NCBI RefSeq assembly: GCF_014639235.1 | Contig: NZ_BMFU01000001.1 | Location: 248,001 to 312,000 of the forward strand | From: Paenibacillus silvae | GTDB lineage: Bacteria; Bacillota; Bacilli; Paenibacillales; Paenibacillaceae | Length of the DNA: 64,000 nucleotides | Direction of reading: 5' to 3' | Part shown: one piece after another, positions 15,152 to 23,742 of the stretch | Numbering within the stretch: the first letter of the stretch is position 1 | How the letters are laid out: each line of letters starts with the position of its first letter | Made by a program: the position numbers and the translations under genes | Notes under the pieces: model-generated | Databases searched by the model: none | What the model saw: only the letters and a program-made list of their open reading frames with translations | Told to the model about the DNA's origin: nothing

Positions 15152-18004
15152 CTACTCGACAGGTCGATCCAGCCACTCGGAAATACGCGGTACCATCTGT
15201 TCTGTCAGCATATGTTCCATCTTCGGTCCAGGCAGTGAGTACAGGAAATACTTGCCGTAGTAGGCCTCGATCACACGGGTATCATACACGATGACAATAC
15301 CCCGATCCTTGCCGGTACGAACCAGTCGCCCAAATCCCTGCTTGAATCGGATGACCGCCTGCGGAACAGACAGCTTCATGAACGGATTTTTTTTCTGCTC
15401 CACCAGCAGTTCACTCTTCGCCTCGAGAAGCGGATGGTTCGGCGGCTGAAACGGCAGTCGAACAATCGCCAGACAGGTGAGAGCTTCGCCTGGAATATCC
15501 ACCCCTTCCCAGAAGCTGCTCGTGCCCAGCAGTACCGCCGCTTTGGCATCTTGAAATCTTCGGGTCAGCTTGGAGCGATTGCCACTGTCCACCCCTTGGC
15601 CCAGCAGAGAAATATCATTTCCCGCCAAGGCCTCCTTGAGCGGATCATATACCTGACGAAGCATTTTGTAAGAGGTAAACAGCACCATCATCCGGCCACG
15701 AGTTGCGATCGCGGCTTCAGCCAGCGATTGCACCAGCATCTGTACAAAGTGTGCATCTCCGACACTGCCCTTCAGACTCGGGAAATCACGCGGGATCACC
15801 AGCAAAGCCTGCTCACGATAATTAAACGGAGAAGGAAGCATGGATGTCAGCAGCCGATTATTGTCCGCAGCCTCCTGCAAGCCCAGCTGCTCGATCATAA
15901 ACTGGAAGGACTTGTCGACAGACAACGTCGCCGATGTAAGCACAACGCTTTTCTTTTTGTCAAAAAACATCTCTTTCAGCTGTGCACTAACATCCACCGG
16001 AACAGCGTATAACTGAAGGGACTTGCTGCGGAACTGACCGCTGGCCTCCATCCAGTACACTGTCTTGGCATCGTCCATACGCATGAAGAATCGCAGATTC
16101 TCCTTCATTGTCGTCAAATCCTTCAATAGTCCGGTAATATCTGTGATCAGGCTGTCAGACTGATAATCATCCTGATCCTCTTTCACTTCAAGCAGCAGCT
16201 TGTCGGCCTTGCGAACCATGTCACCCAGAGTGACATAGATCTGGTTCTCCAGATCCTGCAGCTCCTGCCACTTCGCAGGTTTCTGTGATGCCTTCAGTCG
16301 CAGGGAGAACTGTCCTGTCTCGCCTGGTGACGCATCGCTGCGTTCAGGAAGCAGGCTGAACAGGGCGTCGCTCAGACGGTCCCACAGCTCCTTCACTTCC
16401 ACAGCAAGAGGAAACATCTCATCCACCATGGAACCCCACTGCACGCCGTTCTCGTGTCCTGACAGCTGTGAGCGCAGCATCGGCAGCTGTCCGTTACGGC
16501 TGTCCTTGAACAAACGTGTGAGTGTGTGTACAAGGGTAAAATATTTCATATGAAGACCCAGATGTTTACCCGCAACGTCCTCCAGGTGATGGGCCTCATC
16601 AATAACCAGACTTTCATATGCCGGCAAAAGCTGGTGAGCTGCCTTCACATCCGTGAACAGCTTCGAATGATTGGTAATCACAATGTCCGAAAGCCCCGCT
16701 TCATGCTTGGCACGATGATAGAAACATTTGCGGAACCACGGGCAGGACCTGCCAAGACATGATTCAGATTCGCTCTGAACAGTCTCCCAGAAGTCGCCGC
16801 CACGTGCGCTGAGGTTCAGCTCCTCGTCATCCCCCGTTTCCGTTTTTGTGAGCCATACAATCATTTGAGCGGCTGTGAAATAGTCCTCTTTTGGCGTAGC
16901 AAATTCACGTTTGTTAATTTTGTGCTCAAACTTGCGCAGGCACAGGTAATGTCCTCTGCCTTTGAAGACAGCGGCCTTGAACGGGAATGGCACGACCTGT
17001 GTCAGCATGGGAATATCCCGCTCACGCAGCTGCTCCTGCAAGTTAATGGTGTGGGTGCTTACCATCACCTTCTGCTCCTGTTTAACACTTTCATAAATAG
17101 CAGGCAGCAAATACCCCAGTGACTTGCCTGTACCGGTTCCAGCTTCCAGAAGAAGATGTTTCTCTTCATCCAGCGCCTGTCGTACACTGCTAAACATCTG
17201 TGTCTGTGCTTCACGCTCTTCATAATGCTCAAGCGTATCTTTGAGATTAGCTCTAACCTGATCCATAAACTGATCAAAGCTTACTCCGTCCAACGGATTC
17301 GCTTCGCGCTCATCGCGAGGCGCTCCAATCTCCGTCCAATCGCTGACGTTAAGCGCCAGCTGACGATAATAGGTATGCCCGTCAAGGTCTTGTATTGGCT
17401 CGGCTTCCTTCTCGCTGCGCAGCCCGTCCAAAAACCAGCCCAGATCACTATCCTCTGGCGCAAACAGATCACTAAGACGCTGAATTGTTATTAAAGGCAG
17501 CTCTTTAAGCTCATCCAGACACTTGAGCAGCACATAAGCTGTTGCAAGTGCATCGCTGTCCGCCTGATGTGGACGGTCATGCTGAAAACCGAACTCGGCT
17601 GACACATAACCGAGCTGATACGATCCCAGAGAAGGAAATGTAATTTTCAAAAAGTCAATCGTATCCAGAATACGGCCTGTAAATGGCAAGTAACCGCACC
17701 GATCCAGTGCATTCTGCAAAAAATGAAAATCAAAGGCAACGTTATGGCCCACAAGCACCACATCGTCAAGAAGCGGCACCATCTCCATCATCATCTCTTC
17801 GAGTGAAGGAGCATCCGCGACATCGTCTTCTGTAATTCCGGTCAGCCCCGTAATAAAAGGAGGAATGGGTACACCCGGATTTACATAAGAGCTATATATT
17901 TGAGTTATGCTGTAGTCATGATCTATGATGGCAAGTCCGGCCTGTATAATTTCACCGTCGGACTGCGTGCCGGTTGTTTCGAAATCCAAAACGGCAAATT
18001 TCAT
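15152..18004 (-). CDS. dinG: DinG-type helicase with N-terminal DnaQ-like 3'-5' exonuclease domain
   Basis: DNA repair helicase-nuclease. Residues 1-165 form a DEDDh exonuclease (FAVLDFETTGT at 3-13, GHNVAFDFHFL, HQADSDA). The XPD-like helicase part begins near 260 with Walker A EAGTGTGKS (287-295) and DEAH (469-472). Four cysteines, Cys355, Cys416, Cys421 and Cys427, have the C-x4-C-x5-C spacing of the iron-sulfur cluster of E. coli DinG. The S. aureus homologue is reported to lack the cluster. It has 950 residues, normal for the Firmicute form. The order pan-dinG-ypmB is conserved with B. subtilis. Confidence 0.94.
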   Translation of the reverse strand: MKFAVLDFETTGTQSDGEIIQAGLAIIDHDYSITQIYSSYVNPGVPIPPFITGLTGITEDDVADAPSLEEMMMEMVPLLDDVVLVGHNVAFDFHFLQNALDRCGYLPFTGRILDTIDFLKITFPSLGSYQLGYVSAEFGFQHDRPHQADSDALATAYVLLKCLDELKELPLITIQRLSDLFAPEDSDLGWFLDGLRSEKEAEPIQDLDGHTYYRQLALNVSDWTEIGAPRDEREANPLDGVSFDQFMDQVRANLKDTLEHYEEREAQTQMFSSVRQALDEEKHLLLEAGTGTGKSLGYLLPAIYESVKQEQKVMVSTHTINLQEQLRERDIPMLTQVVPFPFKAAVFKGRGHYLCLRKFEHKINKREFATPKEDYFTAAQMIVWLTKTETGDDEELNLSARGGDFWETVQSESESCLGRSCPWFRKCFYHRAKHEAGLSDIVITNHSKLFTDVKAAHQLLPAYESLVIDEAHHLEDVAGKHLGLHMKYFTLVHTLTRLFKDSRNGQLPMLRSQLSGHENGVQWGSMVDEMFPLAVEVKELWDRLSDALFSLLPERSDASPGETGQFSLRLKASQKPAKWQELQDLENQIYVTLGDMVRKADKLLLEVKEDQDDYQSDSLITDITGLLKDLTTMKENLRFFMRMDDAKTVYWMEASGQFRSKSLQLYAVPVDVSAQLKEMFFDKKKSVVLTSATLSVDKSFQFMIEQLGLQEAADNNRLLTSMLPSPFNYREQALLVIPRDFPSLKGSVGDAHFVQMLVQSLAEAAIATRGRMMVLFTSYKMLRQVYDPLKEALAGNDISLLGQGVDSGNRSKLTRRFQDAKAAVLLGTSSFWEGVDIPGEALTCLAIVRLPFQPPNHPLLEAKSELLVEQKKNPFMKLSVPQAVIRFKQGFGRLVRTGKDRGIVIVYDTRVIEAYYGKYFLYSLPGPKMEHMLTEQMVPRISEWLDRPVE

Positions 18005-18078
18005 TGCAATATACGGTCCCTTCCATTCCAGTCTATGTTACAGCATAGCAAAAAAAAGGACATTTGAAAATTAACTGA

Positions 18079-18123
18079 CAAAAAAGCGGTGTTCCCGCCG
18101 CTATGCCATAGGAGGAAACACCG
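18079..18123 (-). terminator. Intrinsic terminator after the TPR gene
   Basis: CGGTGTT (18087-18093) pairs with AACACCG (18117-18123), each followed inward by C/G pairs, and a T-run on the minus strand lies at 18081-18085. It stands between the TPR gene and dinG. Confidence 0.75.
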
Positions 18124-18194
18124 TTCTTTTGCCGCCAAATGTCCGTTTATGGCATGTCTGAAAACGCTGAAGAAAGCAGATTTCAAGACACGCC

Positions 18195-18851
18195 CTAATT
18201 CAGGGCAGTCAGCTGATTTGCGTATTGCAGTTTGCCTCTGCTCAGTCTGCAGGCTTCCATATTATACAGAGGCTCGGTCAATGTCGGGTCATGCTGAAGG
18301 GCCTGGGCAAACAAGGAGCAGGCAGCTTCCGGATTCGAAAGCTTGGCTTGAATACAGCCCAGAACATTACATACAAGTCCTTTGAGCCGCGCAGAACCGT
18401 TTAACAGCATAATATGCTGTAAATGGACTTCTGAATCGTATAACTGCTCCAGATTCAGGTGAGCAAGTGCCAGATAGAAGCGGGCCAGCGCACTCTCCGG
18501 ACAGTCGTGAACAACCCTCGAGAATTGATCAATGGCTTGCGGATACATTTGCAGCTTGAAGTACCCCTGACCACGACTGAAGCATTCCAGATAAAGCTCG
18601 GGAAGCGCGGTAACGGCCTCCTGCTCCGGCTCGAGAGAAGCAGGCTTTTCGAGCTCCTGCTCCCTGAGCTGGCTCATCTTCTCTTCAAACATCAGCCATT
18701 CATCCAGCACTCCATCACTCATGCGCTTTAACAAATTCCATTTCTGCTGCAATTCCTGTTTGTCCAGACCTTTAGCGGAAGGATAGCTCTTGATAATTTC
18801 ATCTAACATGTCGTTCATCTCGGCGAAAACATGCTGGAACATCGCTTGCAT
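18195..18851 (-). CDS. Tetratricopeptide-repeat protein
   Basis: Soluble helical repeat protein of unknown partner. The N-terminal ~80 residues are charged helix (KSYPSAKGLDKQELQQKWNL), and residues ~95-200 form three TPR units (ECFSRGQGYFKLQMYPQAID; ALARFYLALAHLNLEQLYDS; VCNVLGCIQAKLSNPEAACS). The start is taken as ATG 18851; a GTG two codons upstream is also possible. It lies between panD and dinG and is probably a separate transcript end, given the terminator after it. The sequence gives no specific function. Confidence 0.78.
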   Translation of the reverse strand: MQAMFQHVFAEMNDMLDEIIKSYPSAKGLDKQELQQKWNLLKRMSDGVLDEWLMFEEKMSQLREQELEKPASLEPEQEAVTALPELYLECFSRGQGYFKLQMYPQAIDQFSRVVHDCPESALARFYLALAHLNLEQLYDSEVHLQHIMLLNGSARLKGLVCNVLGCIQAKLSNPEAACSLFAQALQHDPTLTEPLYNMEACRLSRGKLQYANQLTALN

Positions 18852-18936
18852 CCCCACCCTTGAAAAAATGGATTAGTGCAGTGACCTGTACTCATTTTTT
18901 GCTGGATGAGCCGATTTCATTCCCCTTCCCAGCCGA

Positions 18937-19320
18937 TTACAAAATCGTGGCGTGCACTTCCTTTTTCATTGTCTGCACCGGTTTGTTCTGACCGTCCACG
19001 AATACCACGGTTGGTTGATGTGTATTTGCTTCTTCCTGAGACATCATCGCATAGGAAATGATAATTACCGTATCTCCAGGCTGTACGAGACGGGCTGCCG
19101 CGCCGTTCAGGCAGATTACTCCACTGCCGCGTGGTCCTGGAATAACATAGGTTTCAAGCCGCGCACCATTATTGTTATTCACAATTTGCACCTTTTCATT
19201 TTCCATCAGGTCCGATGTCTCCATCAAATCTTCATCAATGGTAATGCTACCCACATAGTTCAAGTTTGCTTCCGTCACCGTCGCACGGTGGATTTTGGAT
19301 TTCATCAAAGTTCTAAACAT
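18937..19320 (-). CDS. panD: Aspartate 1-decarboxylase (pyruvoyl-dependent)
   Basis: Makes beta-alanine for pantothenate. It is a 127-residue pro-enzyme with the self-cleavage site Gly24-Ser25 in LNYVGSITID; Ser25 becomes the pyruvoyl group. The conserved segment NGAAARLVQPGDTVIIISY lies near residues 72-90. The start is ATG 19320 with GGAGG 9 nt upstream, giving the standard N-terminus MFRTLMKSKIHRATVT. It overlaps panC by 8 nt. It is the last gene of the panB-panC-panD operon. Confidence 0.96.
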   Translation of the reverse strand: MFRTLMKSKIHRATVTEANLNYVGSITIDEDLMETSDLMENEKVQIVNNNNGARLETYVIPGPRGSGVICLNGAAARLVQPGDTVIIISYAMMSQEEANTHQPTVVFVDGQNKPVQTMKKEVHATIL

Positions 19321-20215
19321 GGGACAGCACCTCCAGATGTTGAATACGTATATTATCAATCAATCTTGTTTTTCCAAATTTAACGGCCAGTGCAACTAAC
19401 AGATCGTCGAAGGTGCGCAGCTCATCCTGGTCATGCAGCGGCTCAAGACTCGGAAAAGCCTGAATCTCGGCATAATCAATAACGGCTTCAGCAGATCTGC
19501 CAATGTGCTCACGCAGCAGACGACGAACGTCAGCCGCTGTAACCGCCTTTCCTGCCTCAACAGCCTCCTGCACCGCACGCAGTGCCTGAGACAGCACTAA
19601 GGCCTCCTTACGCAGCTCTGAGCTCAAATAAACATTGCGTGAGCTCAGCGCAAGTCCATCCTCTTCACGAACAATCGGACAAGGTACAATCTCAACAGGC
19701 ATATTAAGATCATTCACCATCTGTTCAATGACCGCCACCTGCTGCGCATCCTTCATACCAAAGAACGCCTTTTGCGGCTGTACGATGTTAAACAGCTTGG
19801 ATACAACCGTCGTGACACCGTCAAAATGCCCCGGACGAGAGGCTCCGCATAAACGCTCCGTGATTCGGGAGACCGAAACTGTCGTTTGCGTCGGCTGTGG
19901 ATACATCTCCTCCACGGAGGGAATAAATACGATATCGACTCCTTCATTGCGTGCTGTCTCAACGTCCCTTGCCTCATCCCGCGGATAACTGTCGAAGTCT
20001 TCATTCGGACCAAACTGAATCGGATTAACAAAAATACTCAACACCACGATGTCCGTTTGTTTTCTTGCAGCCTTCATCAGGCTGGCATGACCCTGGTGAA
20101 GATATCCCATCGTAGGTACCAGTCCAACAACCGCCTCTTTAGCACTACCCGCCTGATTTGTGCGTAGCATCTGAATTTCCTGTCTTAATGCTGTGATTGT
20201 GCGTATAACCTTCAT
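19313..20215 (-). CDS. panC: Pantothenate synthetase
   Basis: ATP-dependent condensation of pantoate with beta-alanine. It is a 300-residue nucleotidyltransferase-fold enzyme with the ATP-site motif PTMGYLHQGHASLM near residue 35, FVNPIQFGPNEDF and the ribose/phosphate loop FGMKDAQQ. The conserved SSRNVYLS follows near residue 185. Its ATG overlaps the panB stop by one base (TGATG), so the two are translationally coupled. Confidence 0.96.
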   Translation of the reverse strand: MKVIRTITALRQEIQMLRTNQAGSAKEAVVGLVPTMGYLHQGHASLMKAARKQTDIVVLSIFVNPIQFGPNEDFDSYPRDEARDVETARNEGVDIVFIPSVEEMYPQPTQTTVSVSRITERLCGASRPGHFDGVTTVVSKLFNIVQPQKAFFGMKDAQQVAVIEQMVNDLNMPVEIVPCPIVREEDGLALSSRNVYLSSELRKEALVLSQALRAVQEAVEAGKAVTAADVRRLLREHIGRSAEAVIDYAEIQAFPSLEPLHDQDELRTFDDLLVALAVKFGKTRLIDNIRIQHLEVLSHV

Positions 20216-21087
20216 CAGCGAATTTCCACCTTTTCTTTGCGTTGTCCATACAATTCATCCAGCACTCCATCCGCCGCGTTAAATACATGCTCTTCTGCTG
20301 GGAATGAACGATCCTTCACTTCTTTTACATAAGCTGCAATGCTGCTGCGAATCAGCGAACCAACGTCGCCATAGGTTTTGACAAAACGTTTCGGTGTGTA
20401 AGGCGAAGCATACTGGACAACGTCATGGAAAACGAGCACCTGCCCATCGCACCCGCGGCCTGCACCGATGCCAATGGTCGGAATGGATAACTCTTTCGAA
20501 ATGGCCGCAGCAACCTCTTCCGTCACCAGCTCAAGCACGATGCCAAAAGCACCCGCGGCCTCAAGCGCCTTCGCTTCATCCATCAGACGCTTGGCATCTG
20601 CAGCATCCTTGCCCTGAATACGGTAACCACCGATCTGATTCACCGATTGAGGCGTCAAACCAATATGTCCAAGCACAGGTACTCCTGCCTGCACTACGGC
20701 TTTGACCGTATCTGCAATTTCCACGCCGCCTTCCATTTTGACCGCATGCGCATGACCCTCCTGCATCAGGCGGCGCACACCTTTCAGCGTTTCGTCAATG
20801 CTGCCGTGATACGTCATGAAAGGCATATCTGCCACGATAAACGTATTCTCTGCACCACGTACAACCGAACGGGTATGGTACACCATATCATCAATCGTCA
20901 CGGGCAGCGTGGAATTGTAACCAAGCACCACGTTACCCAGCGAGTCTCCCACCAGAATGATATCAATGCCGGCTTCCTCGGCAAGCAGAGCTGTCGGATA
21001 ATCGTAAGCCGTAATCATGCTTAGCGGTATTCCGTCCTGCTTGTATTTTTTCATTTTCACAATATTCAGTGGTTGCTTCTTAGCCAT
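20215..21087 (-). CDS. panB: 3-methyl-2-oxobutanoate hydroxymethyltransferase
   Basis: First committed step of pantothenate synthesis; transfers a hydroxymethyl group from 5,10-methylene-THF to ketoisovalerate. It is a 290-residue TIM barrel with YDYPTALLAEEAGID, the metal-binding VGDSLGNVVLGY, the Lys-containing VKMEGGVEI and the GIGAGRGCDGQVLV loop. It is preceded by an unusually long leader with a terminator hairpin only ~50 nt before the start, suggesting attenuation. Confidence 0.97.
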   Translation of the reverse strand: MAKKQPLNIVKMKKYKQDGIPLSMITAYDYPTALLAEEAGIDIILVGDSLGNVVLGYNSTLPVTIDDMVYHTRSVVRGAENTFIVADMPFMTYHGSIDETLKGVRRLMQEGHAHAVKMEGGVEIADTVKAVVQAGVPVLGHIGLTPQSVNQIGGYRIQGKDAADAKRLMDEAKALEAAGAFGIVLELVTEEVAAAISKELSIPTIGIGAGRGCDGQVLVFHDVVQYASPYTPKRFVKTYGDVGSLIRSSIAAYVKEVKDRSFPAEEHVFNAADGVLDELYGQRKEKVEIR

Positions 21088-21370
21088 GTTCTTGTGCCCC
21101 TTTCTCTTTCCCTTTTCAATTGAAACGCAACAAAAAAAACCTTTTAGTTTTCCACTAAAAAGTCCCGAAAAGTCAAAAAAGAGTCACTTGCGATCGTCCC
21201 TTCTGTCTCGGTCCTCTTCGGCTCAGAGCAGAATCCAACAATACTTTTGTCGCTATGTTATTTTAATTACATTGCCGTCTGCTTCTATAAACAGAGCAAG
21301 CAGAACAAAGATATACTGCCCTACGGAGTGCAGCTCGGTCTGTAACAACCCGATACCGCCTCACGAACAC
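21088..21370 (-). promoter_or_regulatory. Structured leader of the panBCD operon with attenuator-like terminator
   Basis: This is about 280 nt of untranslated leader. It has a hairpin TCTGCTT...AAGCAGA, a repeated ACCGAG motif in two arms, and just before panB a CTTTTTAGT/ACTAAAAGG hairpin followed by eight T (about 21130-21166). The terminator so close to the gene suggests premature termination control. A 'pan' RNA motif upstream of panB is described in Firmicutes; I cannot confirm the match by eye. The hairpin could also serve birA, which ends at 21439. Confidence 0.5.
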
Positions 21371-21399
21371 AGTATAGCAGAGTTCTGCTCAAACTTCAC
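21371..21399 (-). promoter_or_regulatory. Extended -10 promoter for panBCD
   Basis: Minus strand TGCTATACT is an extended -10 (TGn plus TATACT; hexamer 21371-21376). The -35 is weak (GTGAAG at 17 nt spacing). It lies 285 nt before panB and after the birA stop. Confidence 0.55.
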
Positions 21400-21438
21400 G
21401 TCTAATGTTCACATCACCTGTGAAAGTTCGACAAAATG

Positions 21439-22416
21439 TCAGCTTTTCCAGCTTACTTCCCCTGAAACGATGAGCTCGCGTTGCCCATCCTGCTTCTCGA
21501 CCACCAGCGCCCCCGAAGGATCAAGCCCTACTGTCGTGCCTTCAATCACTCCATGTGGATTCGTGATGGTCACTTTGCGGTGCAAGGATACCGACAATGC
21601 CTCCCACAGCGATGCGATAACACTAAATCCCTCTTTTTGATATAAAAAATAGAGATGCTCCAGCTCTGTAAGAATGGCGGCGGCAAGCGCGGTTCGGTCA
21701 ACCGGGTGTCCGGTTTCGATCTTGAGCGAGGTAGCAATATGCTGCAGGTCTTCCGGGTAATCATGTTTATCAAAGTTCACATCCACACCAATGCCTGCCA
21801 CACAGTACCGAACCTCGTGATCCTCGACCGTCGATTCCAGCAAAATACCACACATCTTACGGCCATCAATTAACAGATCATTTGGCCATTTAATGCCTGC
21901 CTGAGCACCGGTACAAGCGCGAATAGCTCGGCATACGGCAACACCCGTCAGAAGCGTTAGCTGCGGAGTATGCTGTATAGCCAGCTCCGGACGCAGCAGC
22001 ACACTCATCCATATGCCTTTGCCAGAAGGAGAAAACCATTTTCTGCCAAATCGACCTCTACCTCCAGTCTGCTCTTCTGCAAAAACAACAGCACCTTCAT
22101 CTACGCCTTCCTCAGCCAGCTTCTGCACATCCCCCTGGGTCGATAGCGTAGAGGGGAGCATCACGGCCTTACGACCAAATACGGTTGTTTTCAGCGCCAG
22201 CTGCAGCGCTGCCGCATCAATTTTTTCCGGCTTGGTGATCAGGCGATATCCTTTACGGGAAACAGCCTCGAATTCATAGCCCATGTCACGCAGTTTATTC
22301 ACATGTTTCCATACAGCCGTTCGGCTGATCGCCAGATGCCTGCTAATGTCCTCACCCGATACAAACTCACCATCAGCATGAAGCAGCATATGTAATAAAT
22401 CTTCATGCTTGCTCAT
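21439..22416 (-). CDS. birA: Biotin--[acetyl-CoA-carboxylase] ligase / biotin operon repressor
   Basis: Attaches biotin to acetyl-CoA carboxylase and, with its DNA-binding domain, represses biotin genes. It has an N-terminal winged helix (GEDISRHLAISRTAVWKHV), central ligase domain with biotinoyl-AMP loop GGRGRFGRKWFSP, then IKWPNDLLIDGRK, and an SH3-like C-terminal domain (GLDPSGALVVE). It has 325 residues, the bifunctional length. It overlaps cca by 14 nt, as expected for the dapB-mgsA-bsh-cca-birA series. Confidence 0.95.
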   Translation of the reverse strand: MSKHEDLLHMLLHADGEFVSGEDISRHLAISRTAVWKHVNKLRDMGYEFEAVSRKGYRLITKPEKIDAAALQLALKTTVFGRKAVMLPSTLSTQGDVQKLAEEGVDEGAVVFAEEQTGGRGRFGRKWFSPSGKGIWMSVLLRPELAIQHTPQLTLLTGVAVCRAIRACTGAQAGIKWPNDLLIDGRKMCGILLESTVEDHEVRYCVAGIGVDVNFDKHDYPEDLQHIATSLKIETGHPVDRTALAAAILTELEHLYFLYQKEGFSVIASLWEALSVSLHRKVTITNPHGVIEGTTVGLDPSGALVVEKQDGQRELIVSGEVSWKS

Positions 22417-23704
22417 TCACAGCCACCCGCTTCACTTCAGCACTTAACGCTTCATGCTGATTCTCTATGTTTCCGATTGCCGTCTCTTTCAGCAAATGTT
22501 TCATCAGCTGTCCCAGCCAAGGTCCACCCTTGCGATCCACCAGCTTCAATACCTGTTCTCCGGTAATTTGTAATTCCTTCAGCTCATGTACAGGCATGGA
22601 TTGACTCCAGACAGCAGCTTGTGCCTGAACTTGATCCAGCCCGAGATATGCCTGCTCCGAGACTTCTCGCCACTGTTTCGGGAGAACCTGCTGAAGCTGG
22701 AGCCAGTCACTGACCGCTTGAGCACCGCAATGAAGTACGGTGACAATCCAGTGTGCCCGAAGCGTGTCGATGTCACCGCTTTGCTCAACAAAATCAGTGA
22801 CCTGCTGCTCTACCTGAAGAACCCCGGTAATACGGGATCGTTGTTCATTAGAGAACGTCCATTGCCGCAATAGCTTGTCTGCCTCTTCGCGGTCATAAGC
22901 ACCTGCAAGCAGCAGACACGACCAGCGGAGCAGTATATGATCTCCCGACAATTGCTCCAGGCCAGTCAGCATACGCTGATTAAATCTGGTCGCATTCACC
23001 GGAGCCTTGACATGCTCCAGCGCCCGACTGCGATCTAACAATGCCAGCCCTTTCAACGGATGAGGACCAGCCATCATCTTAACCATCTCTGTTCGAACCC
23101 GCTCCATCGCGATATGCTGAAGCAAATCACGCTGGTGTAACAAGCCTTTCCAAGTATTATACGCAATGCTGAAATCAAATACCGAAGCGAAGCGGACGCA
23201 GCGCAGCATACGCAGTGCATCCTCGCCAAAGCGTTCTACGGCCAGCCCTACACAGCGAACCAGCTTCTGCTTGATATCCGTTTGCCCGCCGAAGGGGTCA
23301 ACGATAACCCCATCCACGCCCATAGCCAGAGCATTCATTGTGAAATCCCGCCGCTGCAAGTCTTCCTTGATATCCTGAACAAATTGTACTGCCGCAGGTC
23401 TGCGATTATCCTGATATTCGGATTCCGTGCGAAACGTGGTTACTTCGAAATAATGGTCTCCTGAGCGAACCGTCACCGTTCCATGCTGCAGCCCTGTAGG
23501 GATGCAGTCTTCAAATATGTTCATCACTTGCTCAGGAGAAGCAGAGGTTGTAATGTCCATATCATCAACAGAACGGCCCATTAATTCATCACGAACACAG
23601 CCGCCAACCCAATAAGCCTTGAAACCCTCTTCATTTAAGCGAATGAGCACATTCTCACTTTGTTTAGCCATTTCGTAATCTGCTTGTGTCCATTGAACCA
23701 CCAT
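22403..23704 (-). CDS. cca: CCA tRNA nucleotidyltransferase
   Basis: Adds or repairs the 3' CCA end of tRNAs. It is a class II nucleotidyltransferase with head motif YWVGGCVRDELMGRSVDDMD (Asp pair of the metal site), the RRDFTMNALAM motif and the RMLRCVRFA stretch that recognises nucleotides. It has 433 residues, normal for the Bacillus type. It overlaps birA and follows bshA by 38 nt. Confidence 0.96.
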   Translation of the reverse strand: MVVQWTQADYEMAKQSENVLIRLNEEGFKAYWVGGCVRDELMGRSVDDMDITTSASPEQVMNIFEDCIPTGLQHGTVTVRSGDHYFEVTTFRTESEYQDNRRPAAVQFVQDIKEDLQRRDFTMNALAMGVDGVIVDPFGGQTDIKQKLVRCVGLAVERFGEDALRMLRCVRFASVFDFSIAYNTWKGLLHQRDLLQHIAMERVRTEMVKMMAGPHPLKGLALLDRSRALEHVKAPVNATRFNQRMLTGLEQLSGDHILLRWSCLLLAGAYDREEADKLLRQWTFSNEQRSRITGVLQVEQQVTDFVEQSGDIDTLRAHWIVTVLHCGAQAVSDWLQLQQVLPKQWREVSEQAYLGLDQVQAQAAVWSQSMPVHELKELQITGEQVLKLVDRKGGPWLGQLMKHLLKETAIGNIENQHEALSAEVKRVAVNEQA

Positions 23705-23742
23705 ATATCACCTCTTCTCTTACCTGCTGTGGCCTCCGAGGC

